NCBI RefSeq assembly: GCF_024655565.1
Contig: NZ_JANKOF010000004.1
Coordinates: 1 to 64,000 of the forward strand
Length of the DNA: 64,000 bases
From: Nitratireductor sp. ZSWI3
Lineage (GTDB): Bacteria; Pseudomonadota; Alphaproteobacteria; Rhizobiales; Rhizobiaceae
Direction: 5' to 3'
Below the pieces are notes generated by a model that did no database searches, was not told where the DNA came from, and worked only from the letters and a program-made list of their open reading frames with translations. The position numbers and the translations under genes are program-made. Below are positions 51,834 to 60,699 of this stretch, in pieces (the first letter of the stretch is position 1; each line of letters starts with the position of its first letter).

Positions 51834-54014
51834 ATGAAGGTTCACACCAGGCATCCCACGCGCCGCGGCTTCCTCAAGGGGTCCGGCGCCCTGTCCTTTG
51901 CTCTTCTGGCCACCGGCAGCGCCGCTGTCCTTCCCTCCGCCACGGAGGCGCAGCCGCTACCGGACGGCCGGGTCACCGCATGGGTGACGATCACACCCGA
52001 CAATCGCATGACGATCATGTTCGGCTCTGCCGAGATGGGTCAGGGCGTCAGCACCTCGCTGCCCATGATCGTCGCCGAGGAGCTGGATGCGGACTGGTCC
52101 ACCGTCGCTTCCGAGCAGGTGAGCACGGATCCCGAGGGGGTCTACGGCAATCCCATGGCGGGGGGCATTCTCTTCGCGGCCGGCAGTTCGTCGGTTGAGG
52201 GATACTTCACCTATCTACGGCAGGCCGGAGCACAGGCCCGCCAGATCCTGATCCGGATCGCCGGCGCGCATTGGGGCGTTCCCCCCGAGGAGGTCACGAC
52301 GCGGCAAAGCACAGTCCTGCACGAGCCTACTGGCGCCGTTATGACCTATGGCGAGGTCGCAGCCCTGCCCGATCCTGTGTGGCCGAGCGGCGAGATGCCC
52401 CAGGCCGAACTGAAGCTCCGCGCGGACTGGTCCATCATGGGCACCGATGTGGAACGGCTGGACATTCCGGGCAAGACGACCGGGGCACCCGTCTATTCCA
52501 TCGACGTGGAGGTGCCGGACATGCTGCATGGCGCCCTGCTGCTCTCCCCGGTCGAAGGCGAGACGCCGACCCTGAACTCCGACACCGACGCCCGCGCTGT
52601 CGACGGCGTGGTGGATGTCATCGTGATGGATCATGCTGTGGCCGTGCTGGCCCGCAGCTACACGGCGGCCCTCGCCGGGCGGGATGCCCTGGACGTCCGT
52701 TGGACCGAGACCTCACCTTTCCGAAAAGCCAACAGCGCCGACGAATTGGCCGCCCTGGCCGCGGCCGCCGACGACATGTCCGCAGACGCTGTGGTCTGGG
52801 AAAGCCGTGGCGGTGATCAGGCGGCTTTTTCCTCCGCCGATGTCGTGACCGGCACCTACACGACCGAGCATGTCTACCATGCCCAGATGGAGCCGCTGAA
52901 CGCAGTCGCCTCGGTCGATGCCGACGGGATGGGCGCGGAGATCTGGCTCGGCACCCAGAGCCAGACCGCCTCGATCATGATCGCCGCCGCCGTTCTCGGC
53001 ACCACTCCGGACCGCATCCGGTTCCATGCGATGCAGATGGGCGGCGCCTTCGGACGGCGGACCGTTTTTGCCCGCGAACAGATGCGCGACGCACTGCTGC
53101 TGTCGAAAGCGGCGGGACGCCCGGTGAAACTGGTCTGGACGCGCGAGGATGACGTCAAGAACGGATGGCTCCGCCCGGCGACCGTACAGCGTCTGGATGC
53201 GGCGCTCGACGCCGAGGGCTATCCCACTGCCCTGCGCCACCGGATCGCCTCGCCCTCGATCTTCCAGTTCGCCATGCCCGATCGCTGGAACCCGGAAACC
53301 CGTCGCGACCTCCTGGTGATGGAGGGCGCCGAAAGCAGCGACTACGACTTCGGCACCTTCCAGGCCGAACACGTGCTGGTACCCCGGCGATCGCGCCTCT
53401 CTGCCTGGCGCGGCATCGGCTGGGCGCCCAACTGCTTCGCTCGCGAGTGTTTCATGGACGAGCTGGCCGAGCGCGCCGGCATCGACCCTGTAAGCTACCG
53501 GCGCAGGCTGCTCGCCGGATCGCCAAGGGCGCTCGCCGTTCTCGACGCGGCGGTCGCGATGTCCGACTTCGGCAACCCTCCCGAGGGCCGGGCGCATGGC
53601 ATCGCCTTCGCCGGGTACAAGAAAACGCTGGCGACAGGCGTGGCGGAGGTGTCTTACGAGGGCGAGAGGCTACGGGTTCACCGCTTCTGGACTGCCATCG
53701 ACCCGGGAATTGTCATCCACCCCCAAGCCTACCGTGCCCAGGTCGAGGGCGGCATCCTGTTCGGCCTGTCGAGCGTTCTGCGCGAACGCTCGACCTTCAC
53801 GAAAGGACAGATCGACCAGAGCAACTTCTACGACTACGAGCCGATCCGGATCTCGGACATTCCGGAGATTGAGGTGCGGTTCGTCGAGTCCGGAGAGGCG
53901 CCGAGCGGTGGCGGCGAAATCGGAGTGCCGATGACGGCGCCTGCCATTTCGAACGCAGTGCGCCGACTGACGGGAGAGTCCCAGAGACGTCTGCCTTTCG
54001 TCACAGGATCTTAG
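51834..54014 (+). CDS. Xanthine dehydrogenase-family molybdopterin-binding subunit, Tat-exported
   Basis: A 726-residue protein. The Tat leader is TRRGFLKGSGALSFALLATG. Mo-site motifs are SAEMGQGVSTSLPMIVAEEL, QMGGAFGRRTVFAREQMRDA, SAWRGIGWAPNCFARECFMD and SGGGEIGVPMTAPAISNAVR with the catalytic Glu. It lies 3 bp after the 2Fe-2S gene. With the cytochrome c gene it forms a complete periplasmic aldehyde/heterocycle-oxidising system. It is related to but not interchangeable with the 19767-21980 subunit. Confidence 0.9.
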   Translation: MKVHTRHPTRRGFLKGSGALSFALLATGSAAVLPSATEAQPLPDGRVTAWVTITPDNRMTIMFGSAEMGQGVSTSLPMIVAEELDADWSTVASEQVSTDPEGVYGNPMAGGILFAAGSSSVEGYFTYLRQAGAQARQILIRIAGAHWGVPPEEVTTRQSTVLHEPTGAVMTYGEVAALPDPVWPSGEMPQAELKLRADWSIMGTDVERLDIPGKTTGAPVYSIDVEVPDMLHGALLLSPVEGETPTLNSDTDARAVDGVVDVIVMDHAVAVLARSYTAALAGRDALDVRWTETSPFRKANSADELAALAAAADDMSADAVVWESRGGDQAAFSSADVVTGTYTTEHVYHAQMEPLNAVASVDADGMGAEIWLGTQSQTASIMIAAAVLGTTPDRIRFHAMQMGGAFGRRTVFAREQMRDALLLSKAAGRPVKLVWTREDDVKNGWLRPATVQRLDAALDAEGYPTALRHRIASPSIFQFAMPDRWNPETRRDLLVMEGAESSDYDFGTFQAEHVLVPRRSRLSAWRGIGWAPNCFARECFMDELAERAGIDPVSYRRRLLAGSPRALAVLDAAVAMSDFGNPPEGRAHGIAFAGYKKTLATGVAEVSYEGERLRVHRFWTAIDPGIVIHPQAYRAQVEGGILFGLSSVLRERSTFTKGQIDQSNFYDYEPIRISDIPEIEVRFVESGEAPSGGGEIGVPMTAPAISNAVRRLTGESQRRLPFVTGS

Positions 54015-54038
54015 GTGATCCGGCGTTCACGTTGATGC

Positions 54039-54069
54039 GGTGTTGGTCCCGTCTTTCCGGACCAACACC
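54039..54069. terminator. Strong hairpin after the molybdenum hydroxylase operon
   Basis: An 11-bp perfect stem GGTGTTGGTCC (54039-54049) / GGACCAACACC (54059-54069) with a 9-base loop, 25 bp after the stop. Confidence 0.65.
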
Positions 54070-54148
54070 TTCACCGAGACATTCCTGCACCCGCTTTAAT
54101 TCGTTTTGGCCTCCAATCAGGCACACGAATTTTAGCTTCTCGCAGGGT

Positions 54149-54186
54149 GGCCTGCTGCCGGCTTCGTGGACACCAGGTTAAGCTAA
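54149..54186 (-). repeat. IS3-type terminal inverted repeat (left copy)
   Basis: Its reverse complement starts TTAGCTTAACCTGGTGTCCA and ends GGCAGCAGGCC. It matches 34 of 38 bases with 56100-56137 in inverted orientation. It directly follows the remnant transposase C-terminus. Confidence 0.8.
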
Positions 54187-54279
54187 CATAGCTTGCCCCT
54201 CGAACTCGACGGGGCTGAGACAGCCCAGTGTCGAGTGCCGCCGCCGAGGGTTGTAGAAGCGCTCGATGTAGTCAAACAC
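54178..54279 (-). pseudogene. IS3-family transposase (OrfB) C-terminal remnant
   Basis: Thirty-three codons read VFDYIERFYNPRRRHSTLGC followed by LSPVEFEGQAMLA and stop. The pattern YIExFYNxxRxHSxLGxxSPxxFE is the conserved end of IS3-family integrase-type transposases. The rest of the element is missing upstream. Confidence 0.85.
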
Positions 54280-54466
54280 CAAGCAAGGGCCCGCACTGCC
54301 TGTCCCGCAGTTGCTGGCATGAGCCGGGCGTGTCCTGATAGCCCTGCCCCTGTTGAGAAATCTGGGAGGCCTCGGAAATGATTAGACCGGCCGAAACGCG
54401 CTCGGCGTAATACCCAACGGTCAGGTCGCTGGGCACGAAGCTTCGCCAGCTCGGTTACGCGTGAGC

Positions 54467-54504
54467 GGTGCCATGACGATCCGGTTTGAAAGGGTCATGG
54501 CACC
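54467..54504. repeat. 11-bp inverted repeat of unknown origin
   Basis: GGTGCCATGAC (54467-54477) and GTCATGGCACC (54494-54504) form a perfect stem in the 400-bp debris between the IS remnant and the SDR. It may be a scrap of another insertion element or a terminator for the leftward SDR. Confidence 0.5.
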
Positions 54505-54592
54505 AAGGGCGGTGGGTTCGAAAAGCGTATTGTTGGTTATGATTTACCTGTGGTGTTTTTCTGCAGTGGTTGGTTTGCCGAACGAGTGATGC

Positions 54593-55381
54593 TCAGGTGG
54601 GCGTGCGATACCGTTCAGCGGGAAGCGCATTGGCGAGATTGCCGAGCATGGCTTTGCGCGCGCCATCGAAGGCGTCCCACTGGCCCGCATCGTGCAGCGA
54701 CGGGATGGTCACCGGTTCGCGGCGGTCGAACCCGACCAGGGCGGCGTCCACCAGATCGCCCACTTCCATGACATTGTTCATGGCATTGACGTCGGCGCCG
54801 ACATGATCCCAGATCTCGGTCCGGGTCGTGGCGGGAAGTACCGCCTGGATGTAGACGCCCTTGGGCCCAAGTTCGTGGGCAAGCCCCTGCGACAGGAAGA
54901 GCACGAAGGCCTTGGTCGCACCATAAACCGTCATGCCGAATTCCGGTGCCAAGCCAACGACCGAGCCGATATTGACGATCGCGCCCTCGCCAGCCTTGGC
55001 AAGACGCGGAGCAATTGCGCCGGCAAGGCGGACGAGCGCGGTCGCGTTAAGCGCCACAAGCTTGCTCATGTCATCGACGCTCTGGTCGACGAAGCTTCCG
55101 CCGATCGCCGTTCCGGCATTGTTGACGAGGATGCCGATGCGTGCATCGTCGCGCAGCCGGGTCTCAACCTCGGCAAGATCGGTCGGCAGGGTGAGATCGG
55201 CTTGGAGTATATCGATCGTTACGCCGGTTTCCTGGTGCAGACGGCCCGCAAGCGCTTCCATACGCGCCACGTCTCGGGCAACCAGCACGAGATCATGTCC
55301 GCGGCGCGCGAAGCGTTCGGCATAGGTAGCGCCGATGCCCGTGGAGGCGCCGGTAATCAGGACTGCGGAAACTTGGCTCAT
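54593..55381 (-). CDS. Short-chain dehydrogenase/reductase
   Basis: About 262 residues. The cofactor motif is VSAVLITGASTGIGATYAER with VARDV after beta-2, NNAG in GILVNNAGTAIGGSFVDQS, Ser in VNIGSVVGLAPEFG and Tyr-Lys in TVYGATKAFVLFLS. The start at 55381 (or 55402) is chosen because further in-frame ATGs (up to 55429) overlap the operator. It is divergent from the TetR gene and its likely target. Confidence 0.9.
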   Translation of the reverse strand: MSQVSAVLITGASTGIGATYAERFARRGHDLVLVARDVARMEALAGRLHQETGVTIDILQADLTLPTDLAEVETRLRDDARIGILVNNAGTAIGGSFVDQSVDDMSKLVALNATALVRLAGAIAPRLAKAGEGAIVNIGSVVGLAPEFGMTVYGATKAFVLFLSQGLAHELGPKGVYIQAVLPATTRTEIWDHVGADVNAMNNVMEVGDLVDAALVGFDRREPVTIPSLHDAGQWDAFDGARKAMLGNLANALPAERYRTPT

Positions 55382-55414
55382 CGGTTTGCTCTTCTCTGTC
55401 ATTGATACTATATT

Positions 55415-55458
55415 CATGATGGACATCATGATTGGATTTAAATATGATGACCATCATG
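55415..55458. promoter_or_regulatory. Twin TetR-type operators ATGATGNNCATCAT
   Basis: Two 14-bp palindromes, ATGATGGACATCAT (55416-55429) and ATGATGACCATCAT (55444-55457), lie 28 bp apart centre to centre in the divergent SDR/TetR promoter. Both follow 6-2-6 symmetry. Confidence 0.75.
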
Positions 55459-55492
55459 TAAATGTCAACGGGTATCGCGGAGAATTCTGAAA

Positions 55493-56041
55493 ATGAAGGT
55501 CAGCCGAGAACAGATGGCGGAGAACCGCCGCCGGATTCTGGACGTCGCCAGCCGGTTGTTTAAGGAGAAGGGGTTCGACGCAGTGAGCGTCGCGGAGGTC
55601 ATGAAGGCGGCCGGCATGACCCATGGCGGCTTCTATGGACACTTCACATCAAAGGACGATCTGGTGGCGCAGACTCTGGCGCATGCGCTCGCCGCAGACA
55701 GTGTCGGAGAGGGCGATTTCAGCGGGTTCGTCCGTTCCTACCTGGCGCCTGGTCATCGGGATAATCCCGGCAACGGATGCCCGACGGCGGGTCTGGCCGC
55801 CGCCATTCGCCTCCAGACGCCAGCCGCGAAGGCGACCATGACCGAAGGTCTGCGCTCCCAGATTGCGCGTATTGAGCAGGCGCTTCCGGACGAGGATTCG
55901 GCCGAGACGCGTCGTGCAGCGATCGGAAGCTGGGCGGCCATGGTGGGGGCAGTCATCCTAGCCAGAGCGGTCGACGATCCTGACTTATCTGACGAGGTTC
56001 TTGAGCAAACGCGCGCTTGGATCGACGCCCATGTCGGCTAG
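55493..56041 (+). CDS. TetR-family transcriptional regulator
   Basis: A 182-residue protein. The HTH is RRRILDVASRLFKEKGFDAV, VAEVMKAAGMTHGGFYGHF and TSKDDLVAQ. The ligand domain has NPGNGCPTAGLAAAIRL, the group with a conserved CP motif (AcnR/YxaF-like, often controlling short-chain dehydrogenases and reactive-compound responses). It is divergent from the SDR with the twin operators between. It sits inside a pair of inverted IS ends. Confidence 0.88.
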   Translation: MKVSREQMAENRRRILDVASRLFKEKGFDAVSVAEVMKAAGMTHGGFYGHFTSKDDLVAQTLAHALAADSVGEGDFSGFVRSYLAPGHRDNPGNGCPTAGLAAAIRLQTPAAKATMTEGLRSQIARIEQALPDEDSAETRRAAIGSWAAMVGAVILARAVDDPDLSDEVLEQTRAWIDAHVG

Positions 56042-56099
56042 ATCGCGGGAATCGCGAGTGCGGATTGAGGCCGCATTATCCGGACGAGGGGTGGTCCAA

Positions 56100-56137
56100 T
56101 TAGCTTAACCTCGTGTCCACAGAACCGGCAGCAGGCC
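56100..56137 (+). repeat. IS3-type terminal inverted repeat (right copy)
   Basis: Starts TTAGCTTAACCTCGTGTCCA and ends GGCAGCAGGCC; 34 of 38 bases agree with the inverted copy at 54149-54186. No transposase sequence is attached here. The next 296 bp to the LysR gene show nothing recognisable. Confidence 0.8.
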
Positions 56138-56433
56138 ATGAATCAATCGTTGGCGCGCGAAGATCTGACATTGTGGTGCGACGGCTGTCCGGTGACGAGC
56201 CCCTTCTTCGGATTGCAGTTTGGCTGAGCTCTAACCGCAACCCAAATCTGCATAAGATACTCGCCTTGGCGCGATCTCGCGATTTCGGTTCGTCCTACGA
56301 AAGGCGATCAGATCGCAAAGATTCGCTCCGGTGAGCATCTCTGGCCCAGGCGTTTTTCCAAACGACCGGCCGCTTTCCAAGGGCCCTCTATGCAGAGCGA
56401 TGCCGATGGCAGCCGCCGCCAGGGTTCCGCATG

Positions 56434-57342
56434 TTATTCGCGATCTTCCGTTCGGGCGCGCTCACGAACGAGCTCGATAAACGCTCGCAGTTTTCGGGGA
56501 ACATGACGACGTCCAGGATAATAGAGAGAAAGGCCAGGCTCCGAGGGCATCCAGTTTTCGAGGACCTTCTTCAAACGCCCTGCGCTGAGATGTTGTGCAA
56601 CCGTGCGTTCTGGAAGGTAGGCGAACCCCACTCCTTGTAGGGCGGCATCCAGCATGAGCCCGCTGTCGTCCAGCACGAGCCGGCCCGGAACATCCAAAGT
56701 GAAGTGATTGTCGGCTTTAGCGAACTGCCAGCGATAGATCCCGCCGCTGGCCATGCGCGCGCGAACGCACTCATGCTCCAACAAATCCTGGGGCGTGATC
56801 GGCAAGGGGCGCCGCTGAAGATACTCCGGCGAAGCCACGATCGCCTGGTCCACGCTGGACATGATTGGCACCGCGATCATGTCGGGCGGCACCAGGTCGT
56901 CCATGCGGACCCCAGCATCGAAACCCCGACCGACAACGTCGACCAGCTCGTCCTCCGTAGCGACTTCGATCTGCATGAGCGGGTAGCGACGTAGATATTC
57001 TATCACCAGGGGCTCGAGGACGAAGCGCGCTGCGCCGAGGGCCATATTGAGCCTCAACGTCCCTGAGGGCTGCGTGAGATACTCGCCTGCGTTCTCGATA
57101 GCTCCTTCGATGACGGCAAGCGCTGGTGCAATCTCCTGAACAAACTGCTCGCCTGCCGCCGTGAGCACGACACTGCGCGTCGTGCGATTGAATAGCCGCA
57201 GACCCAACCGGTCCTCCAATCCGGCAATGGCGTGGCTGAGACCCGATGAGGACACTCCAAGTTCTCGCGCGGCTGCTCGGAACCCTCCGTGCCGAGCAAC
57301 CGCGGCGACCGCCTCCAGCTCAGCAATTGTTACCTTACCCAT
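56434..57342 (-). CDS. LysR-family transcriptional regulator (CrgA-like)
   Basis: A 302-residue protein. The HTH is [20 protein letters not shown] with [17 protein letters not shown], then [20 protein letters not shown]. The effector domain has [39 protein letters not shown] and [20 protein letters not shown]. It is divergent from the ALDH-CMD-AKR operon (97-bp gap), its likely target. Confidence 0.9.
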   Translation of the reverse strand: MGKVTIAELEAVAAVARHGGFRAAARELGVSSSGLSHAIAGLEDRLGLRLFNRTTRSVVLTAAGEQFVQEIAPALAVIEGAIENAGEYLTQPSGTLRLNMALGAARFVLEPLVIEYLRRYPLMQIEVATEDELVDVVGRGFDAGVRMDDLVPPDMIAVPIMSSVDQAIVASPEYLQRRPLPITPQDLLEHECVRARMASGGIYRWQFAKADNHFTLDVPGRLVLDDSGLMLDAALQGVGFAYLPERTVAQHLSAGRLKKVLENWMPSEPGLSLYYPGRRHVPRKLRAFIELVRERARTEDRE

Positions 57343-57439
57343 TGCGCAATTCTCTTCATCACCCTGTCTCTAATTGTAAGTCTTATCAGATCAACGCCGA
57401 TGCCGCATATCTCGAAGTAAATTCAGTAGAGGAATAACC

Positions 57440-58864
57440 ATGCGAACAATCGACCGAATCTATATCGATGGCCAATTTGTGCTCCCGCACGGTACCGAGC
57501 TATTCGATCTCCATAATCCGGCCACGGACGAGGTTATCGGCCGCGTCCGGCTCGGAGACGTTGAAGACACGCGCGCCGCGATCGCTGCAGCGAAACGTGC
57601 TTTCGCCTCGTGGTCCCGCACCACGAAGGCCGATCGCCTCGCACTGCTCCAACGGATGCATTCCGCCATGGCGGCCAAGCGAGATCAACTGATCGAGGCG
57701 ATTACGGTTGAGTATGGAGCGCCAGTTTCCCGCTCGTCGTGGATGGCCGATCACGCAGCGACCAGCTTCCTCGACGCAGCCCGCGCGCTTGAGAAGTACG
57801 ACCTGATCCAGAAGATTGGCACCGCCGAAGTTGTTATGGAGCCGATTGGCGTCGCCGGCCTCATCACGCCATGGAACAGCAATGCCAGCTTCATCTGCAA
57901 CAAGCTCGCCTATGCTCTCGCCGCTGGCTGCACGGCCGTCATCAAGCCTAGCGAGATGAGCGCGACCCAAACGCAGGTCGTGCTGGAAGCACTGCATGAA
58001 GCCGACGCCCCGGCCGGAGTCTTCAATATCGTCAATGGACGTGGTGACGTTGTCGGCGCCGAGATGACCGCAAATCCGGACATCTCGAAGATATCATTCA
58101 CCGGCTCTACCGCTGTCGGCAAGTCAATCATGCGGGCGGCTGCCGACACCATGAAGCGCGTGACCCTCGAACTTGGCGGCAAGTCTCCGACAGTGATCCT
58201 CGAAGACGCTGATTTCGCCACAGCGATTCCGCTCGCTTTGCAGGCGGGACTTGGCAACAACGGTCAGGCCTGCATCAACGGAACGCGCATTCTGATCCCG
58301 GCTGCGCGGACCGACGAGGCCATGGCTTTGGCGAAAACGTACATTGCTGGCATCAAAACGGGCGATCCGCGCGATCCTGAAACGATGATTGGCCCGATGG
58401 TCAGCCAAACCCAGTATGAACGAGTGGAGCGGTATATCCGGGTGGGCATCGAGGAAGGTGCATCGCTCGTCGCCGGAGGCGAAGGCCATCCCGAAGGCCT
58501 TGGTGGCTATTTCGTCCGTCCGACTCTCTTCGCGAACGTTACCAACGACATGACGATCGCCAGGGAAGAGATTTTTGGTCCGGTACTGTGCCTCATCAGC
58601 TATGAAGACGAGGCAGATGCGATCCGAATCGCCAATGACACCTCTTATGGCCTGTATGCATATGTGATTTCTTCGAACTCCCAGCGGGCAACGGCCATCG
58701 CCAGCCAGATCCAGGCCGGGCGCGTATCGATCAATGGCGCTCAGCACGATCCCGAAGTGCCCTTTGGCGGGTTCAAGCAATCCGGCATCGGCCGCGAATA
58801 CGGCGTGTTCGGGCTCCAGTCCTATCTCGAACCCAAAGCGTTGCTGGGCGCCGTCCGGGCATGA
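57440..58864 (+). CDS. NAD(P)-dependent aldehyde dehydrogenase
   Basis: A 474-residue full-length ALDH. The NAD-binding segment is VGVAGLITPWNSNASFICNK, followed by FTGSTAVGKSIMRAAAD. The catalytic Glu is in VTLELGGKSPTVI and the nucleophile in GLGNNGQACINGTRIL. The C-terminal EVPFGGFKQSGIGREYGVFG is intact. It resembles the group with betaine/benzaldehyde dehydrogenases. RBS GAGGAA. First gene of the operon; overlaps the CMD gene (ATGA). Confidence 0.92.
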   Translation: MRTIDRIYIDGQFVLPHGTELFDLHNPATDEVIGRVRLGDVEDTRAAIAAAKRAFASWSRTTKADRLALLQRMHSAMAAKRDQLIEAITVEYGAPVSRSSWMADHAATSFLDAARALEKYDLIQKIGTAEVVMEPIGVAGLITPWNSNASFICNKLAYALAAGCTAVIKPSEMSATQTQVVLEALHEADAPAGVFNIVNGRGDVVGAEMTANPDISKISFTGSTAVGKSIMRAAADTMKRVTLELGGKSPTVILEDADFATAIPLALQAGLGNNGQACINGTRILIPAARTDEAMALAKTYIAGIKTGDPRDPETMIGPMVSQTQYERVERYIRVGIEEGASLVAGGEGHPEGLGGYFVRPTLFANVTNDMTIAREEIFGPVLCLISYEDEADAIRIANDTSYGLYAYVISSNSQRATAIASQIQAGRVSINGAQHDPEVPFGGFKQSGIGREYGVFGLQSYLEPKALLGAVRA

Positions 58865-59250
58865 TCGCGCATCATTCAGACGGTGTCCGCGTTTATGCGG
58901 AGCTTCGTGGCGAGGCCCGGGCGGATAAAATGACAAGCCTGGCACAGAAGTCTGGCGCGGAGGCCGCGATTGCGGACCTGTCGCTGGAGTTCGTTTTCGG
59001 AAAAGTCTGGGCCCGTGGCGGGCTGGACCGCAAGGGACGCAGCCTCGTCACGATTGGCGCGCTCATAGCGCTCCGTCAGACCGACGAACTCGAAAATCAC
59101 CTCCGTGTTGCTTTGACCAACGGCCTGACAAAAACCGAGATCGAGGAAGCCATCGTACAGACCGCTCCATATGCCGGATTTCCGGCGGCATGGAGTGCCG
59201 CAAAGGCTCTTTCCACACTGGTGGACGAGCCCGCCGACGATCATCCCTGA
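58861..59250 (+). CDS. Carboxymuconolactone decarboxylase-family protein
   Basis: A 129-residue protein. The core is FVFGKVWARGGLDRKGRSLV, TIGALIALRQTDELENHLRV, ALTNGLTKTEIEEAIVQTAP and YAGFPAAWSAAKAL. It is the same family as the protein encoded at 4073-4504 but divergent. No CxxC. The start at 58861 overlaps the ALDH stop. The substrate is unknown. Confidence 0.86.
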   Translation: MIAHHSDGVRVYAELRGEARADKMTSLAQKSGAEAAIADLSLEFVFGKVWARGGLDRKGRSLVTIGALIALRQTDELENHLRVALTNGLTKTEIEEAIVQTAPYAGFPAAWSAAKALSTLVDEPADDHP

Positions 59251-59348
59251 TCGCCATTTGAACTCTACCCGGCATCGAAGGGGGAGCGTCTTGGCGAGCG
59301 CCCCCTTCGATGTGCCGAAAACAATCACCCGATCAACGGACATGACCA

Positions 59349-60419
59349 ATGAGTGAGAACGACAACCATTTGACTCGCGGTATCGAAGGTTCGGCACGGA
59401 TCTACTTGGGTCATTCCGAGTTAAGCGTTCGTCCCGTCGGCCTCGGCTGCATGGGCATGTCGCAGTTTTACGGTCCGGCGGACGATGCGCAGTCGGTCGC
59501 GACGATCCGCACCGCTCTCGATCTTGGCGTCGATTTTCTGGACACCTCGGACATCTATGGAGCTGCGGACATCAGTCTTGGCGCGGAAATTCGTGGCTTT
59601 GGTCACAACGAGCAACTGATCGGCGAGGCAATTGCAGGTAGGCGCGACGAAGTGGTCATCGCAACAAAATTTGCAGCCCGGCTTAGCGAGGACGGCCGGA
59701 ATGTCGTTATTGACGGTCGTCCGGAATACGTCGCCGAAGCCTGCGACGCCAGCCTTCGCCGGTTGGGGGTTGAGGTCATCGACCTGTACTACAGCCATCG
59801 AATCGACCCTAAGGTCCCCGTGGAAGAAACCGTCGGGGCGATGTCTCGCCTGATCGAGCAGGGCAAAGTGCGGGCGATAGGCCTGAGCGAGGCATCGGCC
59901 GAACAACTGCGCAAGGCGCACTCCGTTCATCCGCTGACCGCCCTTCAGTCGGAATATTCGCTTTGGGAGCGCGGCGTCGAAACCGGTATCCTTCCGACCT
60001 GCCGTGAGCTCGGTATCACCTTCGTGCCATTCAGTCCGCTGGGGCGTTCCGCTCTGACCGGTGCGCTTCAGGCCGCTACAAACTTCGCTCCTGGCGATTT
60101 TCGCGCCTCAAATCCCCGCTTCGCTGCGCAAAACCTCGCAACCAATCTCGCCCCTGTCGAGACGCTCAAGACACTGGCCGAAAGCAAGGGATGTCGTGCG
60201 GGGCAGCTCGCCCTCGCTTGGCTTCTGGCGCAGCCCTTCGACATCGTTCCGATTCCAGGAACGAAACGCGCCGCGTATGTCGAGGAAAACCTGGCCGCAA
60301 CCAACGTCGCGCTCAGCCAGGATGAAATCGCCTACATCAGCGGCATCTTTGCGCCGGAACGGATCCTCGGGCAGCGCTATGCTCCTGTCCATGCCGCACA
60401 TGTCGCCCATGAAAAATAG
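59349..60419 (+). CDS. Aldo/keto reductase
   Basis: A 356-residue protein. The start region is LSVRPVGLGCMGMSQFYGPA. The tetrad is Asp and Tyr in DFLDTSDIYGAADIS, Lys in VVIATKFAARLS and His in DLYYSHRIDPKVPVEETVG. The cofactor end is DIVPIPGTKRAAYVEENLAA. It is about 100 bp after the CMD gene. This AKR13-type branch differs from the AKR encoded at 6201, so the two clusters have the same gene families but not recent copies. Confidence 0.9.
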   Translation: MSENDNHLTRGIEGSARIYLGHSELSVRPVGLGCMGMSQFYGPADDAQSVATIRTALDLGVDFLDTSDIYGAADISLGAEIRGFGHNEQLIGEAIAGRRDEVVIATKFAARLSEDGRNVVIDGRPEYVAEACDASLRRLGVEVIDLYYSHRIDPKVPVEETVGAMSRLIEQGKVRAIGLSEASAEQLRKAHSVHPLTALQSEYSLWERGVETGILPTCRELGITFVPFSPLGRSALTGALQAATNFAPGDFRASNPRFAAQNLATNLAPVETLKTLAESKGCRAGQLALAWLLAQPFDIVPIPGTKRAAYVEENLAATNVALSQDEIAYISGIFAPERILGQRYAPVHAAHVAHEK

Positions 60420-60435
60420 TCCCGCTCGCGGTCCA

Positions 60436-60699
60436 AGCCAAGGCGTCGAGCCTGCCGAGGTCAGCGACGGTACGCATCACGACATGTTCGGCGTCGCTCC
60501 CGATGAGAGGTCGGCAAAGCGCAATCGCTTCGCCGCCGGTAGTGCGTATGCCGCTTGCCAATTTTCCCAATCGGTCAGCACGACGTGCCACGAGTATAAC
60601 TCGATCGCCCGATGCGGCCAGGCGGATAGCAGACGCCTGACCGATGCCACTGGAGGCGCCTGTGATTAATGCGACGGTATTGCTGAAGGATTCAGCCAT
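60436..60699 (-). pseudogene. Truncated short-chain dehydrogenase (5' portion)
   Basis: The N-terminal 88 residues are present (VALITGASSGIGQASAIRLA, SGDRVILVARRADRLGKLAS, VADLGRLDALA). Sequence similarity stops where the NNAG/active-site part should start, near 60435, next to the 3' end of the aldo/keto reductase gene. The Ser-Tyr-Lys catalytic half is missing, so the gene is dead. Confidence 0.8.
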
